The position numbers and the translations under genes were made by a program. Positions 17,138 through 24,824 of a stretch of 64,000 bases of DNA are shown here, piece by piece. The stretch is from Bradyrhizobium liaoningense. GTDB taxonomy: Bacteria; Pseudomonadota; Alphaproteobacteria; Rhizobiales; Xanthobacteraceae. Under the pieces are notes generated by a model. The model worked only from the letters and a program-made list of their open reading frames with translations, made no database searches and was not told the DNA's origin. Position 1 is the stretch's first letter. Each line of letters starts with the position of its first letter. The DNA lies in NCBI RefSeq assembly GCF_018130955.1, contig NZ_JAFCJM010000007.1:124001-188000 (forward strand), in the 5' to 3' direction.

Positions 17138-17377
17138 ATGCGCTTGCAGGACCGAGTCGGCTTAAATATTCAGGAATTGCGCCGAGCAAAGAGACTCAGC
17201 CAGGAGGAGCTCGCCGATAGGTGCAAGGTCCATCAGACCTATCTGAGTGGCGTCGAAACGGGAAAGAGGAATCCCTCTCTTTTAGTGCTCGAGCGAATAG
17301 CTAGGGCTTTGGACGTCGACCCCGAGGAACTAGTTCGTCGTCGACGGCGGCGAACCGGCGGAGCCGGTGACTCTTAA
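17138..17377 (+). CDS. XRE-type helix-turn-helix regulator
   Basis: The 79-residue product is almost entirely one Cro/C1 HTH: LNIQELRRAKRLSQEELADR, then VHQTYLSGVETGKRNPSLL and LERIARALDVDPEELV. The start at 17138 (MRLQDRVG) is chosen over 17111 by alignment to the family. The stop codon lies inside the tRNA-Lys-like sequence at 17371, so this gene abuts an attachment site; it may be a regulator at the end of the element. Confidence 0.82.
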   Translation: MRLQDRVGLNIQELRRAKRLSQEELADRCKVHQTYLSGVETGKRNPSLLVLERIARALDVDPEELVRRRRRRTGGAGDS

Positions 17378-17415
17378 ACAGAAGATCCCAGATTCGAACC
17401 TTCGTGCGCCCACCA
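17371..17415 (+). other. 3' half of a tRNA-Lys(CUU)-like sequence, candidate attachment site
   Basis: The segment begins with the anticodon loop CTCTTAA, continues through a T-loop TTCGAAC, and ends TGCGCCCACCA, an acceptor strand with discriminator A and encoded CCA. No matching D arm or 5' acceptor strand lies upstream, and the T-stem 5' strand is degenerate. Genomic islands that integrate into tRNA genes leave exactly such 3' halves at their ends. I assign Lys from the CTT anticodon. Confidence 0.6.
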
Positions 17416-17503
17416 ATCTCTCAGAAAAATCAGTAGATTGGCGAAGCAGCAGTGAAGAAGACCGGCCGAGACGAAAAACAGGACTGTGCGCCGGTGATTG
17501 ACC

Positions 17504-17645
17504 GGCACGTTCCTCGAGGTGACCAGGGAGGAGCTCGAGAACGTCGCCCGGACCATCGAGGTCGACGAGTTCGTCGACAAGACCGACACCGATCCGCTAC
17601 CTGATCTGCGCCTACTACCTCAAACCTGACGGCAACTGCGCGGTG
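17504..17645 (+). pseudogene. ku: Internal fragment of a Ku (DNA end-joining) gene
   Basis: The plus strand reads GTFLEVTREELENVARTIEV, then DEFVDKTDTDP, and after a two-base loss RYLICAYYLKPDGN in the next frame. This is the conserved Ku segment of the form EVTREELE...TIEIDEFV...DPRYLIRPYYLRPDGK. Neither the N-terminal part nor the rest of the protein is adjacent. A ku 3' remnant in the same orientation lies at 49358-49601. Confidence 0.75.
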
Positions 17646-18062
17646 CTATATGCGCAGCGCCGACCTGAGCTTGGCGAAAGCACGCGCGATCGTGATCCAG
17701 ATTCGGCTGATCCAAGGCCGCTGCCGCTCGTCGTGAACGACATGACGCGCGATCTGATTGCGCATGACGGCCGACGCCTGGGCTGTCGAGAACGCAGGCA
17801 GCCACTCGATGTGGCCGCCCGCGATGATGTAGTGCGACTTGCAAGGCGCGTCGCAGACCGAAATCGAGGGCCGGACGGTGGGTGTGCCATTCTGAGCAGA
17901 GACTTGGTGGCTGTCAGGGACCAGCAGCATTACCCGATGTCCGCAGCCGCACGCGCAGGAGAGGGCCGCCACCTCGAACTCCTCGGAGTGATAGAGCACT
18001 CCCTGCGCAAGGTGCTTCGGCAAACGCTCGACGGCCTGGTAAGTGAAGCGCATCGCGGTCAT
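17646..18062 (-). CDS. DUF6527 protein, predicted ubiquitin-like maturation peptidase
   Basis: The 138-residue protein has a cysteine-rich block CACGCGHR (~34-41) followed by LVPDSH and then TPTVRPSISVCDAPCKSHYI, the conserved DUF6527 core, and GGHIEW near the C terminus. The cysteines and histidine suggest a bound zinc. It is the last gene of the operon: its ATG begins one base after the ThiF stop. DUF6527 proteins co-occur with ThiF and multi-ubiquitin genes and are thought to process the ubiquitin-like partner; this protease role is from my recall of recent work and from context. Confidence 0.78.
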   Translation of the reverse strand: MTAMRFTYQAVERLPKHLAQGVLYHSEEFEVAALSCACGCGHRVMLLVPDSHQVSAQNGTPTVRPSISVCDAPCKSHYIIAGGHIEWLPAFSTAQASAVMRNQIARHVVHDERQRPWISRIWITIARAFAKLRSALRI

Positions 18063-18063
18063 G

Positions 18064-19248
18064 TTACTTGTCGATCTCCAGCGTCGCGGTGTCGAAGATG
18101 GCGCAGGTTGCCTCGTCCAGGCGTTCGAGCAGCTTGAAGTGCTGCTTGAACCTGATCACGGCCATGACGGCGTTGAGAGCGTTCAGCTCGGTGATTTGCG
18201 CCTGCTTGCGGTACTCATTGGCCTTGGCGTTCTCCGTTGGCAGCCGGGCAGTTCCGACGTTGTCGTCAAACGCCTTCCGGTCGGTACCGGTCACGCGGAC
18301 GAATCCGGTAAGGCCGCCGACCGATCGATCGAGTCCCATGCCGCAGTCGACGTATGGAATGCCGCGCGTGCTGAACCAATCGACGATCAGGAGGCGGGCC
18401 GGGCCATCGTCGACGGACACAAAGACGAAGTCGAAGGAGTTCAGGCGTTCGATGTTGGCGGCGGTGATGCGCTCCGGAACCGGATCCAAGCCCGCGTGCC
18501 AGTTCCCATACTGACGGGCCAGAACGTTTACCTTGAGCTCGCCGATGGCGCGGGGAACGAAGCCCGGTATCCGGAAGATCGTGTGGACGTGCACCTTGTC
18601 GTCGTCGAACAGCGCGATGCGCTCGAGATGCGTCCTCGCGATGAAGTCCAGGATGTAGGATCCCGTGCCGCCGAGGCCGATGATCGCCACGCGCTTTCCA
18701 CGCAGCAGGGAGGAGATGTCGTTCATATGGTACCTGGAGGACATCGTGTCCGGGAAGCGCAGGGGGCTGCCTTGCGCCGCCGCCTTCACGGCGATGCCGC
18801 GCAACGGCGTCGCATCCGGGTAGGCGGCGAGCGAGGGGCCGGTGATCGCGTCGAGATAGGTCTGCACCTTCTCTTCGAACGAGCGATAGGCGCGGTTCTC
18901 GCCGTTCTCCTGCAGCTTGAACGAGAACGACTGATTGGCGACGAGATCCGGAGTGATCGTCACAGGATTCGGTCCGCCGCCTAGCCTGATCTGGCGCCCT
19001 TGCTGGTCGAAGGGGCGGGTACCTCGCCACCATGCCTGATGATCGGACGGCGGGTCGATCACGGCGCCATTCAGGTCCAGGGGACTGGCCCAATCGCCAT
19101 GCTGAAGCGCGCCCTGATCATCCAGATAGGGCAGGCCGTAGATGATGAAGTAGCCGCCCACAAAGCCGAGCTCGTAGCCGAGCTCCTCGAGATCCTTGAC
19201 GAATGGATTATGACTCGCCAGTTCCGGCAACCCTAAAGCGCATGCCAT
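18064..19248 (-). CDS. ThiF-family E1-like enzyme with N-terminal DUF6791-type domain
   Basis: The C-terminal half is an E1/ThiF adenylation domain: nucleotide loop G191-L-G-G-T-G196, the acidic patch FDDDKVHVHTIFR (~214-226), and SVDDGPARLLIVDWF. The first ~170 residues form a separate domain (FVKDLEELGYELGFVGGYFI at the start) resembling DUF6791, found only in such fusions and possibly E2-like. A candidate acceptor cysteine is C302 in YVDCGMGLD. It would adenylate the C terminus of the multi-ubiquitin protein and may pass it to the N-terminal domain. It overlaps the upstream gene by 41 bases, so the two are translationally coupled. Confidence 0.87.
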   Translation of the reverse strand: MACALGLPELASHNPFVKDLEELGYELGFVGGYFIIYGLPYLDDQGALQHGDWASPLDLNGAVIDPPSDHQAWWRGTRPFDQQGRQIRLGGGPNPVTITPDLVANQSFSFKLQENGENRAYRSFEEKVQTYLDAITGPSLAAYPDATPLRGIAVKAAAQGSPLRFPDTMSSRYHMNDISSLLRGKRVAIIGLGGTGSYILDFIARTHLERIALFDDDKVHVHTIFRIPGFVPRAIGELKVNVLARQYGNWHAGLDPVPERITAANIERLNSFDFVFVSVDDGPARLLIVDWFSTRGIPYVDCGMGLDRSVGGLTGFVRVTGTDRKAFDDNVGTARLPTENAKANEYRKQAQITELNALNAVMAVIRFKQHFKLLERLDEATCAIFDTATLEIDK

Positions 19249-19660
19249 CTTTCACCGTAACCTTCTGTCCAGGAGCCAAAGTGCCGCTCGGGTTCTCCGC
19301 GGGGCCGTGGGAATACTTCACGAGGTACTCGTTCGACGGGCTGCCGCCTCTGCCGAGATAGAGCTCGACGACCTGGGCGTACGAGATGTGCTTCTGGTCG
19401 ATCTCGTGCTCGTCGGTGTTGACGAAGATCTCGAACACCTTCTGGCTGTAGAAGTGCTCGTCTTCCTTCAGGTGGATGGTCTCGCCGTCGCGAGGGATCG
19501 GCTTGTCTTCCTTGTCCCCATTGACCTCCCGGTACAGCCGCTCATGGGGCGGGATCTGGGCGAGCCCGTAGAGGGCTTCGCCAGTTGCGGGGTTGGGCGA
19601 GTCGTAGGGCTCGCGGTTGACGTGGATGCGCACCAAATGCGCGACGACATCGACAGACAT
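19208..19660 (-). CDS. Multi-ubiquitin domain protein (two beta-grasp repeats)
   Basis: The 150-residue product has two tandem ubiquitin-like modules, VRIHVNREPYDSPNPATGEA onward (~9-72) and KVFEIFVNTDEHEID onward (~73-150), as in the Multi_ubiq family. It ends RFRVAGTGES rather than in a free diglycine, so trimming after GTG or a similar point would be needed to expose a conjugation-ready end. It is the first gene of the minus-strand operon; two operator-like sites lie 56 and 120 bases upstream, and an XRE regulator is divergent from it. Confidence 0.86.
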   Translation of the reverse strand: MSVDVVAHLVRIHVNREPYDSPNPATGEALYGLAQIPPHERLYREVNGDKEDKPIPRDGETIHLKEDEHFYSQKVFEIFVNTDEHEIDQKHISYAQVVELYLGRGGSPSNEYLVKYSHGPAENPSGTLAPGQKVTVKDGMRFRVAGTGES

Positions 19661-19715
19661 TTCAGTACCTTCCTGCCTCGCGGCGCTTGCATTTCACGCA
19701 CGGGGTTGTATAGCT

Positions 19716-19733
19716 GGTGTCCAGCCAGACAAC
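19716..19733. promoter_or_regulatory. Operator-like site 1 of the ubiquitin-like operon
   Basis: GGTGTCCAGCCAGACAAC, matching site 2 in 17 of 18 positions. The dyad is GTTGTC / GACAAC around a 6-base core. It lies between the promoter-proximal end of the multi-ubiquitin gene and site 2. Confidence 0.72.
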
Positions 19734-19779
19734 ATCCGGGCGGTTAAAAACGCCCAGTCCGCGCAACGGGTGAGGGCGT

Positions 19780-19797
19780 GTTGTCCAGCCAGACAAC
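19780..19797. promoter_or_regulatory. Operator-like site 2, next to the XRE gene
   Basis: GTTGTCCAGCCAGACAAC, a 6-bp inverted repeat with CAGCCA between the arms, 35 bases ahead of the XRE start codon and 64 bases from site 1. TTGTCC within it could serve as a -35 box, so repressor binding would autoregulate the XRE gene while site 1 controls the conjugation operon. Confidence 0.75.
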
Positions 19798-19832
19798 AGT
19801 ATGATTGTGGCAAGATTTTGTCGGGAGGACGG

Positions 19833-20204
19833 ATGCCGGAAACGGCGCTTGGGACCTGGTTGAAGGATCTGCGGGACCGCCGCGGCATGAGCTTGCGGGA
19901 GGTCGCTGAGCGCAGCCGCGTCGACCACGCCTACATCTACCGCCTCGAGACCGGCACGAAGGAGGCTCCCTCGGAGGAGGTGGTCAACAAGCTGATATCG
20001 GCGCTGACGCCACCGGCGCGCGACGCGGAGATACTGCGCTTCCTCGTCGACCACACCAACATCGACATCAAGCTCGTCGAGTTCGTCCGAGGCGATCCAA
20101 GCATCACCTTCGATCAGTTCCACATGCTGACGACGGTCGTAAACCGCGGTGCGCGCCCCGACTATGTGACCTCGCTCGCCCGCATCCGTAAATTCATGAC
20201 GTAG
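19833..20204 (+). CDS. XRE-family repressor divergent from the ubiquitin-like operon
   Basis: Start at 19833 (MPETALGTWLKDLRDRRGMS) follows GGGAGGA by three bases. The HTH occupies residues ~9-65 (SLREVAERSRVDHAYIYRLE), and the remaining ~60 residues are a helical tail. It is followed 9 bases later by an ImmA/IrrE protease gene, the standard repressor/anti-repressor pair of ICEBs1 (ImmR/ImmA) and of CBASS operons (CapH/CapP), where the protease cleaves the repressor on a DNA-damage or single-strand DNA cue. Targets here are probably the two sites at 19716 and 19780. Confidence 0.88.
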   Translation: MPETALGTWLKDLRDRRGMSLREVAERSRVDHAYIYRLETGTKEAPSEEVVNKLISALTPPARDAEILRFLVDHTNIDIKLVEFVRGDPSITFDQFHMLTTVVNRGARPDYVTSLARIRKFMT

Positions 20205-20213
20205 GTCGGCAAC

Positions 20214-21077
20214 ATGATTGATGAACTCGGCATCGCTATCAAGGCGCGTGAGTTCATCAAGCGCTGTGGACCGTTGGCCCTGCCAGTTTCGGTCGATGGC
20301 TACGCCTCGCAGATTGGCGGGGAAGTGCTCAAAGAGGCGTTGGAGGAGAACGAGGACGCCTGGTCCTTCCGCGACAAGGGAGGCAAGTACCGGATCTGCG
20401 TGAATTGCACCCATAATGCGAGACGCCAGCGATTCAGCGTCTGCCACGAGGTGGCCCACGTCGTTCTCGAGATCACCTCCGATCATGTGACGCCGAGCTG
20501 GAGCTATTCGCGCCGCCCTCCGGGTGAGATCGCTTGCGACGTTTTCGCGGCCGAGCTGCTGCTGCCGTATCAGTTGTTCAAGCCGCGCGTCGACGGCGCC
20601 GACATGTCGATCTCGGCGATCGGCAGCCTGGCGGACGAGTTTGACGCGTCCCTGATCTCCACCGGCTCGCGTTTCGCGACCTTTTCTCGCGAACTGTGCG
20701 CCTTCGTCGTCTCCGAGGGAGGCAAGGTCCGGTACAGCGCCCGCTCTACCCGGCTTCGCGAAGCGAAGGGGTGGATCAGGCCAGGCTCGCCTCTGCCGAC
20801 AGACTCCTACAGCGCCCGTGTTCGCGCCGGTGAAAGGCCGTCGGGGGCCGAGGACGCCGATCCAGATTCATGGTTCGAGGATTTGGCGCGGGATGGGGCG
20901 CTCTTCGAAGATGCGCTGCATTTGGGGCATTGGGACCAGACACTGACGCTGCTATGGTTGGACGACGAGCATCTATCGGCACCGGCCTCGGAACGAAAGC
21001 AGTGGGACGAGGACTCTTACAAGCTGCGCGAGCTCGACGGAGTGCTTCCGTGGCCTAGCGGGAAGAAGCGCAGGTAG
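20214..21077 (+). CDS. ImmA/IrrE-family metallopeptidase, partner of the XRE repressor
   Basis: Zinc motif H78-E-V-A-H82 sits in RFSVCHEVAHVVLE, and the downstream acidic ligand lies in ACDVFAAELLLP. At 287 residues it is longer than the minimal ImmA; the extra ~120 C-terminal residues are acidic and end LPWPSGKKRR, which may be a sensor region. It forms a two-gene operon with the XRE gene and is expected to cleave that repressor, releasing the divergent ubiquitin-like operon. The trigger is unknown. Confidence 0.87.
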   Translation: MIDELGIAIKAREFIKRCGPLALPVSVDGYASQIGGEVLKEALEENEDAWSFRDKGGKYRICVNCTHNARRQRFSVCHEVAHVVLEITSDHVTPSWSYSRRPPGEIACDVFAAELLLPYQLFKPRVDGADMSISAIGSLADEFDASLISTGSRFATFSRELCAFVVSEGGKVRYSARSTRLREAKGWIRPGSPLPTDSYSARVRAGERPSGAEDADPDSWFEDLARDGALFEDALHLGHWDQTLTLLWLDDEHLSAPASERKQWDEDSYKLRELDGVLPWPSGKKRR

Positions 21078-21470
21078 ATGGCAGCTTGTGCGGACAGGAC
21101 GAAGTTAGGGTGCGCACCAAGCGTGTGGGCCAGCGTTTCGTCGCCCAGTAGCTACGTCGGTTATCCACGATCGACTTGCCTGTGCCCCGATGCCGCAGCT
21201 GCGGGGGAAGGACGCTCGGGCGGGTGCCCCCCGCGTGGCCGCTGCCCTTCTTCAGGAGTCGAGACCACGGCAGCAAAGAGGTAGGCTTTAATTCATCAAA
21301 GGGGCGAGTCCCGCCAGCAACGACGGTCAAGGGCGAACTTTGATGCGAAATGCCCGAAAATGTGAGCAAAATGATCGAACGCCGGGGCAAATTTGACAAT
21401 TTTCGGGAATTTCCCATTATCTCCTGCCATACAAACGAATTCATTACCTGATTCGGCAAACAGCCCCAAA
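21078..21470. other. Intergenic region with the promoter of the cyclase operon
   Basis: About 390 bases. The left 200 are GC-rich without a gene; from about 21290 the sequence becomes AT-richer and carries the promoter described at 21393-21421. No terminator hairpin with a T run is obvious behind the protease gene. Confidence 0.5.
21393..21421 (+). promoter_or_regulatory. Predicted sigma-70 promoter with palindrome in the spacer
   Basis: TTGACA at 21393-21398, a 17-base spacer, then ATTATC at 21416-21421. The spacer contains the palindrome GGGAATTTCCC (21405-21415), placed where a bound repressor would block RNA polymerase. It drives the ImmA/IrrE gene whose ATG is about 50 bases downstream. 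Confidence 0.55.
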
Positions 21471-22001
21471 ATGATGGAATATAGCGCTCCGGTCGAAAGC
21501 AACCTATCGAAAGCCGTCGTGGATACGTTCGCTGCGGATGTTGCCAACCAATTGAGCTATGTTCCTGGAGCGGACCTTTCGCCAATCGTCGGGAAGCTGG
21601 GCGGCAGAATAACCACCCAAAACGTTCTGGACTTCAATCGCGTGCCATCCGGTTCAATCCGGATTGATGCCCCCGGCAGGTTCGAGATCTTTTTGGCTGC
21701 ACACACCGGACCCATGCGGGATCGATTTACGATCGCTCATGAACTCGGCCATTACGTGTTGCATTACCTTTATCCGAACCGCAACGGCCGCAAGGTCGAG
21801 AGACTAGAAGCTCAGCGTTATGGTTCAGGGCGCGTTGAGTGGGAAGCGAATTGGTTTGCCGCCGGATTTTTAATGCCGGTGGCACAGTTTCGAGAGCGCT
21901 ACGGCCTGTTGCAAGGCTCCCATGCGGCGCTCGCAGCCGAATTCGGCGTTTCTCTCGAATCTATCAGGATCCGAATCCAGTCACTCGGTCTCACACGTTG
22001 A
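21471..22001 (+). CDS. ImmA/IrrE-family metallopeptidase heading the cyclase operon
   Basis: From the ATG at 21471 (MMEYSAPVES) the product is 176 residues with the zinc motif H90-E-L-G-H94 (RFTIAHELGHYVLHY) and the second block EWEANWFAAGFLMP. The last ~30 residues (AALAAEFGVSLESIRIRI) form the small helical end usual for the family. The frame is open back to 21393, inside the predicted promoter, so the shorter start is preferred. There is no adjacent XRE gene; it is followed 16 bases later by a nucleotidyl cyclase gene, so it may activate or release that system directly. Confidence 0.82.
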   Translation: MMEYSAPVESNLSKAVVDTFAADVANQLSYVPGADLSPIVGKLGGRITTQNVLDFNRVPSGSIRIDAPGRFEIFLAAHTGPMRDRFTIAHELGHYVLHYLYPNRNGRKVERLEAQRYGSGRVEWEANWFAAGFLMPVAQFRERYGLLQGSHAALAAEFGVSLESIRIRIQSLGLTR

Positions 22002-22017
22002 GTAAGACAGTGCGTTC

Positions 22018-23154
22018 ATGGAAGCTGGGCCCTTCACGTCTACTCTCCGGATCTTTTTGAGCGTCGATATCGTCGGGTCGACAGCGTTCAAGCAGGCTGC
22101 AAAGGATCACATCCCCGAGCATTCGATTGGTGATGAACCGCCTCCTGCTGAGCCATGGTTCTCTCCAATAGCGCAATTTTACCGCGGCATTGAGCGAACG
22201 TTCGCACGCGAATGGGCCCTTTGTGTCGAATCGTCCCAGAAGCTCGGCTGGCCAACGGGCCCGGCGCCGGAACTTTGGAAGAGCGTTGGTGATGAACTGA
22301 TCTACACCAAACGCCTCACCGATCACCGTGAAGCGCTCACCACGATCAATGCGTGGATGAAAGCCATTCAGTCATACCGAAAACGGCTGAGAGAGCAGTT
22401 CAAGTCGCTCGATCTCAAGACCACGGCGTGGGTCGCGGGATTTCCCGTGCACAACGCAGAAGTTGTATTCCGATCATCTGTTCAGGGACTGCGGGATGCC
22501 GAAGATGAAGACGATGAAGTATTCAGCAATCTTGCGCTGCTCAATGAATATTACAATAGCCCACGCAATCCAGAACTGACGAAGGATTTTATCGGTCCGG
22601 CGATCGATACGGGATTTCGCCTTTCGCAACTTTCAACGCCGCGACGCCTCGTCATTTCGGTTGAGTTGGCCTTGTTGCTAGTTCATGCCGTCCGAACACA
22701 GCCCCACGAATATGCATACGAGAGGCTCAGGTTCTTCTTTGAGGGACGACACAGCCTGAAGGGCGTCTTCGGAGGCCTACCATATCCCATATTTTGGATC
22801 GACATGCGTCCATCCCCTGAGCTCGAAGCCAGCGAAGACGAGCTCAACAACAAGAAGCCCCTCGGCACCGATACCGTCTTGAGCTTTTGTCATGAGTTCG
22901 TGAAGGCGAGCGATGGCTACTGTTTCACCCCGTATATCGTCGACAACATCGATCCTACGTTCAATCAAGTTCCTGACCATCACACGCGACGCTTGGCGGG
23001 GCTCAAAACATATTGGGAAAGAGAGGCCCAAAAGAGGTTGGATGAAGAGACCGCTGGACTCCAGATAACCGATGGAGTTTTGCAGACGTCTGACGAAGGT
23101 CTGAAGAAAATCCTGCGTGACCTCGAAGGGGGATCTTCTTCGCCGGACCAGTAG
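22018..23154 (+). CDS. Class III nucleotidyl cyclase-like protein, possible Pycsar-type cyclase
   Basis: The cyclase core begins FLSVDIVGSTAFKQ (first metal aspartate at ~17) and continues with LWKSVGDELIYTKRL (second metal aspartate at ~93), the two signatures of class III adenylate/guanylate/pyrimidine cyclases. There is no membrane or sensor domain in its 378 residues; a long insert lies between the motifs, and a helical, charged C-terminal tail follows. Soluble single-domain class III cyclases encoded beside membrane proteins are the layout of Pycsar defence systems. Here the neighbours are an ImmA/IrrE protease before it and a membrane protein after it. Base specificity cannot be read by eye. 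Confidence 0.72.
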   Translation: MEAGPFTSTLRIFLSVDIVGSTAFKQAAKDHIPEHSIGDEPPPAEPWFSPIAQFYRGIERTFAREWALCVESSQKLGWPTGPAPELWKSVGDELIYTKRLTDHREALTTINAWMKAIQSYRKRLREQFKSLDLKTTAWVAGFPVHNAEVVFRSSVQGLRDAEDEDDEVFSNLALLNEYYNSPRNPELTKDFIGPAIDTGFRLSQLSTPRRLVISVELALLLVHAVRTQPHEYAYERLRFFFEGRHSLKGVFGGLPYPIFWIDMRPSPELEASEDELNNKKPLGTDTVLSFCHEFVKASDGYCFTPYIVDNIDPTFNQVPDHHTRRLAGLKTYWEREAQKRLDEETAGLQITDGVLQTSDEGLKKILRDLEGGSSSPDQ

Positions 23155-23358
23155 GACGTGTGTTTTGAGTGCGGCACCCATCGGAGCCGGGCTGGTGGCG
23201 TTGCCCCCCAATTATCCCATCATAACCAATGGGAATGGTTCGGAAGCGAACGCTGCGACGCCAATGGAGCCTTTGAGTCGGGGACAACGACTTTGGTTGG
23301 CTTGAAAGCCAGTTGCAACCACCGGTAAATAGCATCGACCGATGGACTGGGGGAACGA

Positions 23359-24810
23359 ATGCCGCGATCGTTTTTCTTTGGCGCTTGTGCCGTTGCACTG
23401 ACGCTCGCGTTTTTCATCGTGCCCTCCAGCGCCCAGCAGAACACTGCTCCAAGGGTGGGAGCTCCGGAAGCGCAGACTACTGCGCCCTTGCAGTCGCCAC
23501 AGAAGATCGATGAAGCGTCGACCGGTGCAGGTGCAACGATTACTACTCCCAGTGATCCGCAAAAGCAGTGCGTAAAACCGGGCGAATTTGCCATCGAGCT
23601 TCGATCGGGCCGAAACCCGGTCGGGCCGCCCATTGTCATTGGCACTAACTTCATCCCGACCAATCAACGAGTCGACATCGGCGTTCGGGCGCCTTTTGTC
23701 GATGGCGTCCGCTACTTCGCCGGTATCGACTACGGCGACGACACCTATCTGTTCAAGCGGCAAGACGTCGTAACGCACCGCGCCACCGATTCCGACCCCC
23801 TGGTACAGAAGCGCCTGCTCGAGGCCGACCAGACGATAGTCACGCTGAACATGGGCGATGACCTGGCATGGTTCTGGAGCAGAGTCGATCTTTACCTCTA
23901 CACCTGCAACAGTCCCGTGGGCCAATCCCCCTGGCGGGTCTCGTCCGTGACTGTCCGCCTGAGCCCCTACTGGCTTAGCGTTTTCGCCGTCATCGCAGAG
24001 GTGCTCGTACTGTACGTTTGGATCGCGTTTGCCCTCCGCAAGCAGGATCACACGTTCGGATCATTTCTCGGTGCGCTGAACCCCGCACAGGTGTCGGCCG
24101 GCCCGGACGGGAAGGGTAGCCTGTCGACGTTCCAAACGCTGGCCTTTTCGCTCGCAGTCGCCGCGCTAATCACGCTTCTACTGCTGCAGACAGGGACCTT
24201 GGTGGACCTCTCGGGGTCGATTCTGGCGCTGCTGGGCATCAGCGGGATTGGAGCCACGATCGCGAAGGGCACAGACACTCAGCGCAATGCGCTGTCGGCC
24301 GATAATAGGGCGTGGCTTCTTCGCCACGGCTGGATTCCAATGGCCAAGACCGTCGTCGACCCGTCAGGCGCCACGTGGCGCGACTTCTTCACCACCGACG
24401 GCGTGTTCGATGTGTATCGATACCAAAGCTTCATCTTTGGCCTGGTCGTCATCGGCGGGCTAGTCGCAGCCGGCGTCAATCAGCTTTCGACGTTCGCGGT
24501 CCCGAACACGATCCTTGGCATCGTTGGGCTCAGCCAAGTCGTCTACATCGGTGGCAAGCTCGTTACCCCGACCAACATTTCCGACCTGAATGCCGCGATA
24601 GCGGACCTTCGCGCGGCCGAACAGAAGTTGAAGGCAGCGGCTGTAGCGAAAAAGCAGGGGCAAGTGGCGAGCTTGGCGGAAGCCATTCCGCTGATTGGAC
24701 AGGACGCTTACGACGCGTACCGGCAGAAGGCCAGAGATGTCGCGGCGATATTCGCGGATGCGACCGGCATTGTCGTCGTCGATGCCTCGCTTGAACCAGT
24801 CGTCGCTTAA
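23359..24810 (+). CDS. Membrane protein with signal peptide, possible effector
   Basis: A signal peptide (SFFFGACAVALTLAFFIVPS, cut near SSAQQ) is followed by ~180 periplasmic residues, a membrane span at ~200-222 (YWLSVFAVIAEVLVLYVWIA), a second pair around 250-300 (TLAFSLAVAALITLLLLQTG, then ILALLGISGIGATIAKG), and further spans near 355-400. The string LVDLSGSILALLGISG is shared by bacterial membrane proteins of unknown function. The start has GGGGGAACG upstream. The C-terminal ~90 residues are cytosolic and helical. It sits between the cyclase and the phosphoesterase genes; a role as membrane effector is inference. Confidence 0.75.
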   Translation: MPRSFFFGACAVALTLAFFIVPSSAQQNTAPRVGAPEAQTTAPLQSPQKIDEASTGAGATITTPSDPQKQCVKPGEFAIELRSGRNPVGPPIVIGTNFIPTNQRVDIGVRAPFVDGVRYFAGIDYGDDTYLFKRQDVVTHRATDSDPLVQKRLLEADQTIVTLNMGDDLAWFWSRVDLYLYTCNSPVGQSPWRVSSVTVRLSPYWLSVFAVIAEVLVLYVWIAFALRKQDHTFGSFLGALNPAQVSAGPDGKGSLSTFQTLAFSLAVAALITLLLLQTGTLVDLSGSILALLGISGIGATIAKGTDTQRNALSADNRAWLLRHGWIPMAKTVVDPSGATWRDFFTTDGVFDVYRYQSFIFGLVVIGGLVAAGVNQLSTFAVPNTILGIVGLSQVVYIGGKLVTPTNISDLNAAIADLRAAEQKLKAAAVAKKQGQVASLAEAIPLIGQDAYDAYRQKARDVAAIFADATGIVVVDASLEPVVA

Positions 24811-24824
24811 GAGGGTTGAGGGAA

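Noticed and set aside
17371..17415. An intact tRNA-Lys gene
   Set aside because: No D arm, no 5' acceptor strand and a mispaired T stem; only the 3' half is present.
18043..18984. A 313-codon plus-strand frame opposite the ThiF gene
   Set aside because: The minus strand has the E1 motifs and operon coupling; the plus-strand frame has no domain.
22018..23154. The cyclase as an ordinary housekeeping adenylate cyclase
   Set aside because: It lacks the sensor or membrane domains usual for rhizobial adenylate cyclases and sits in an accessory operon; I keep this alternative only as a caveat.
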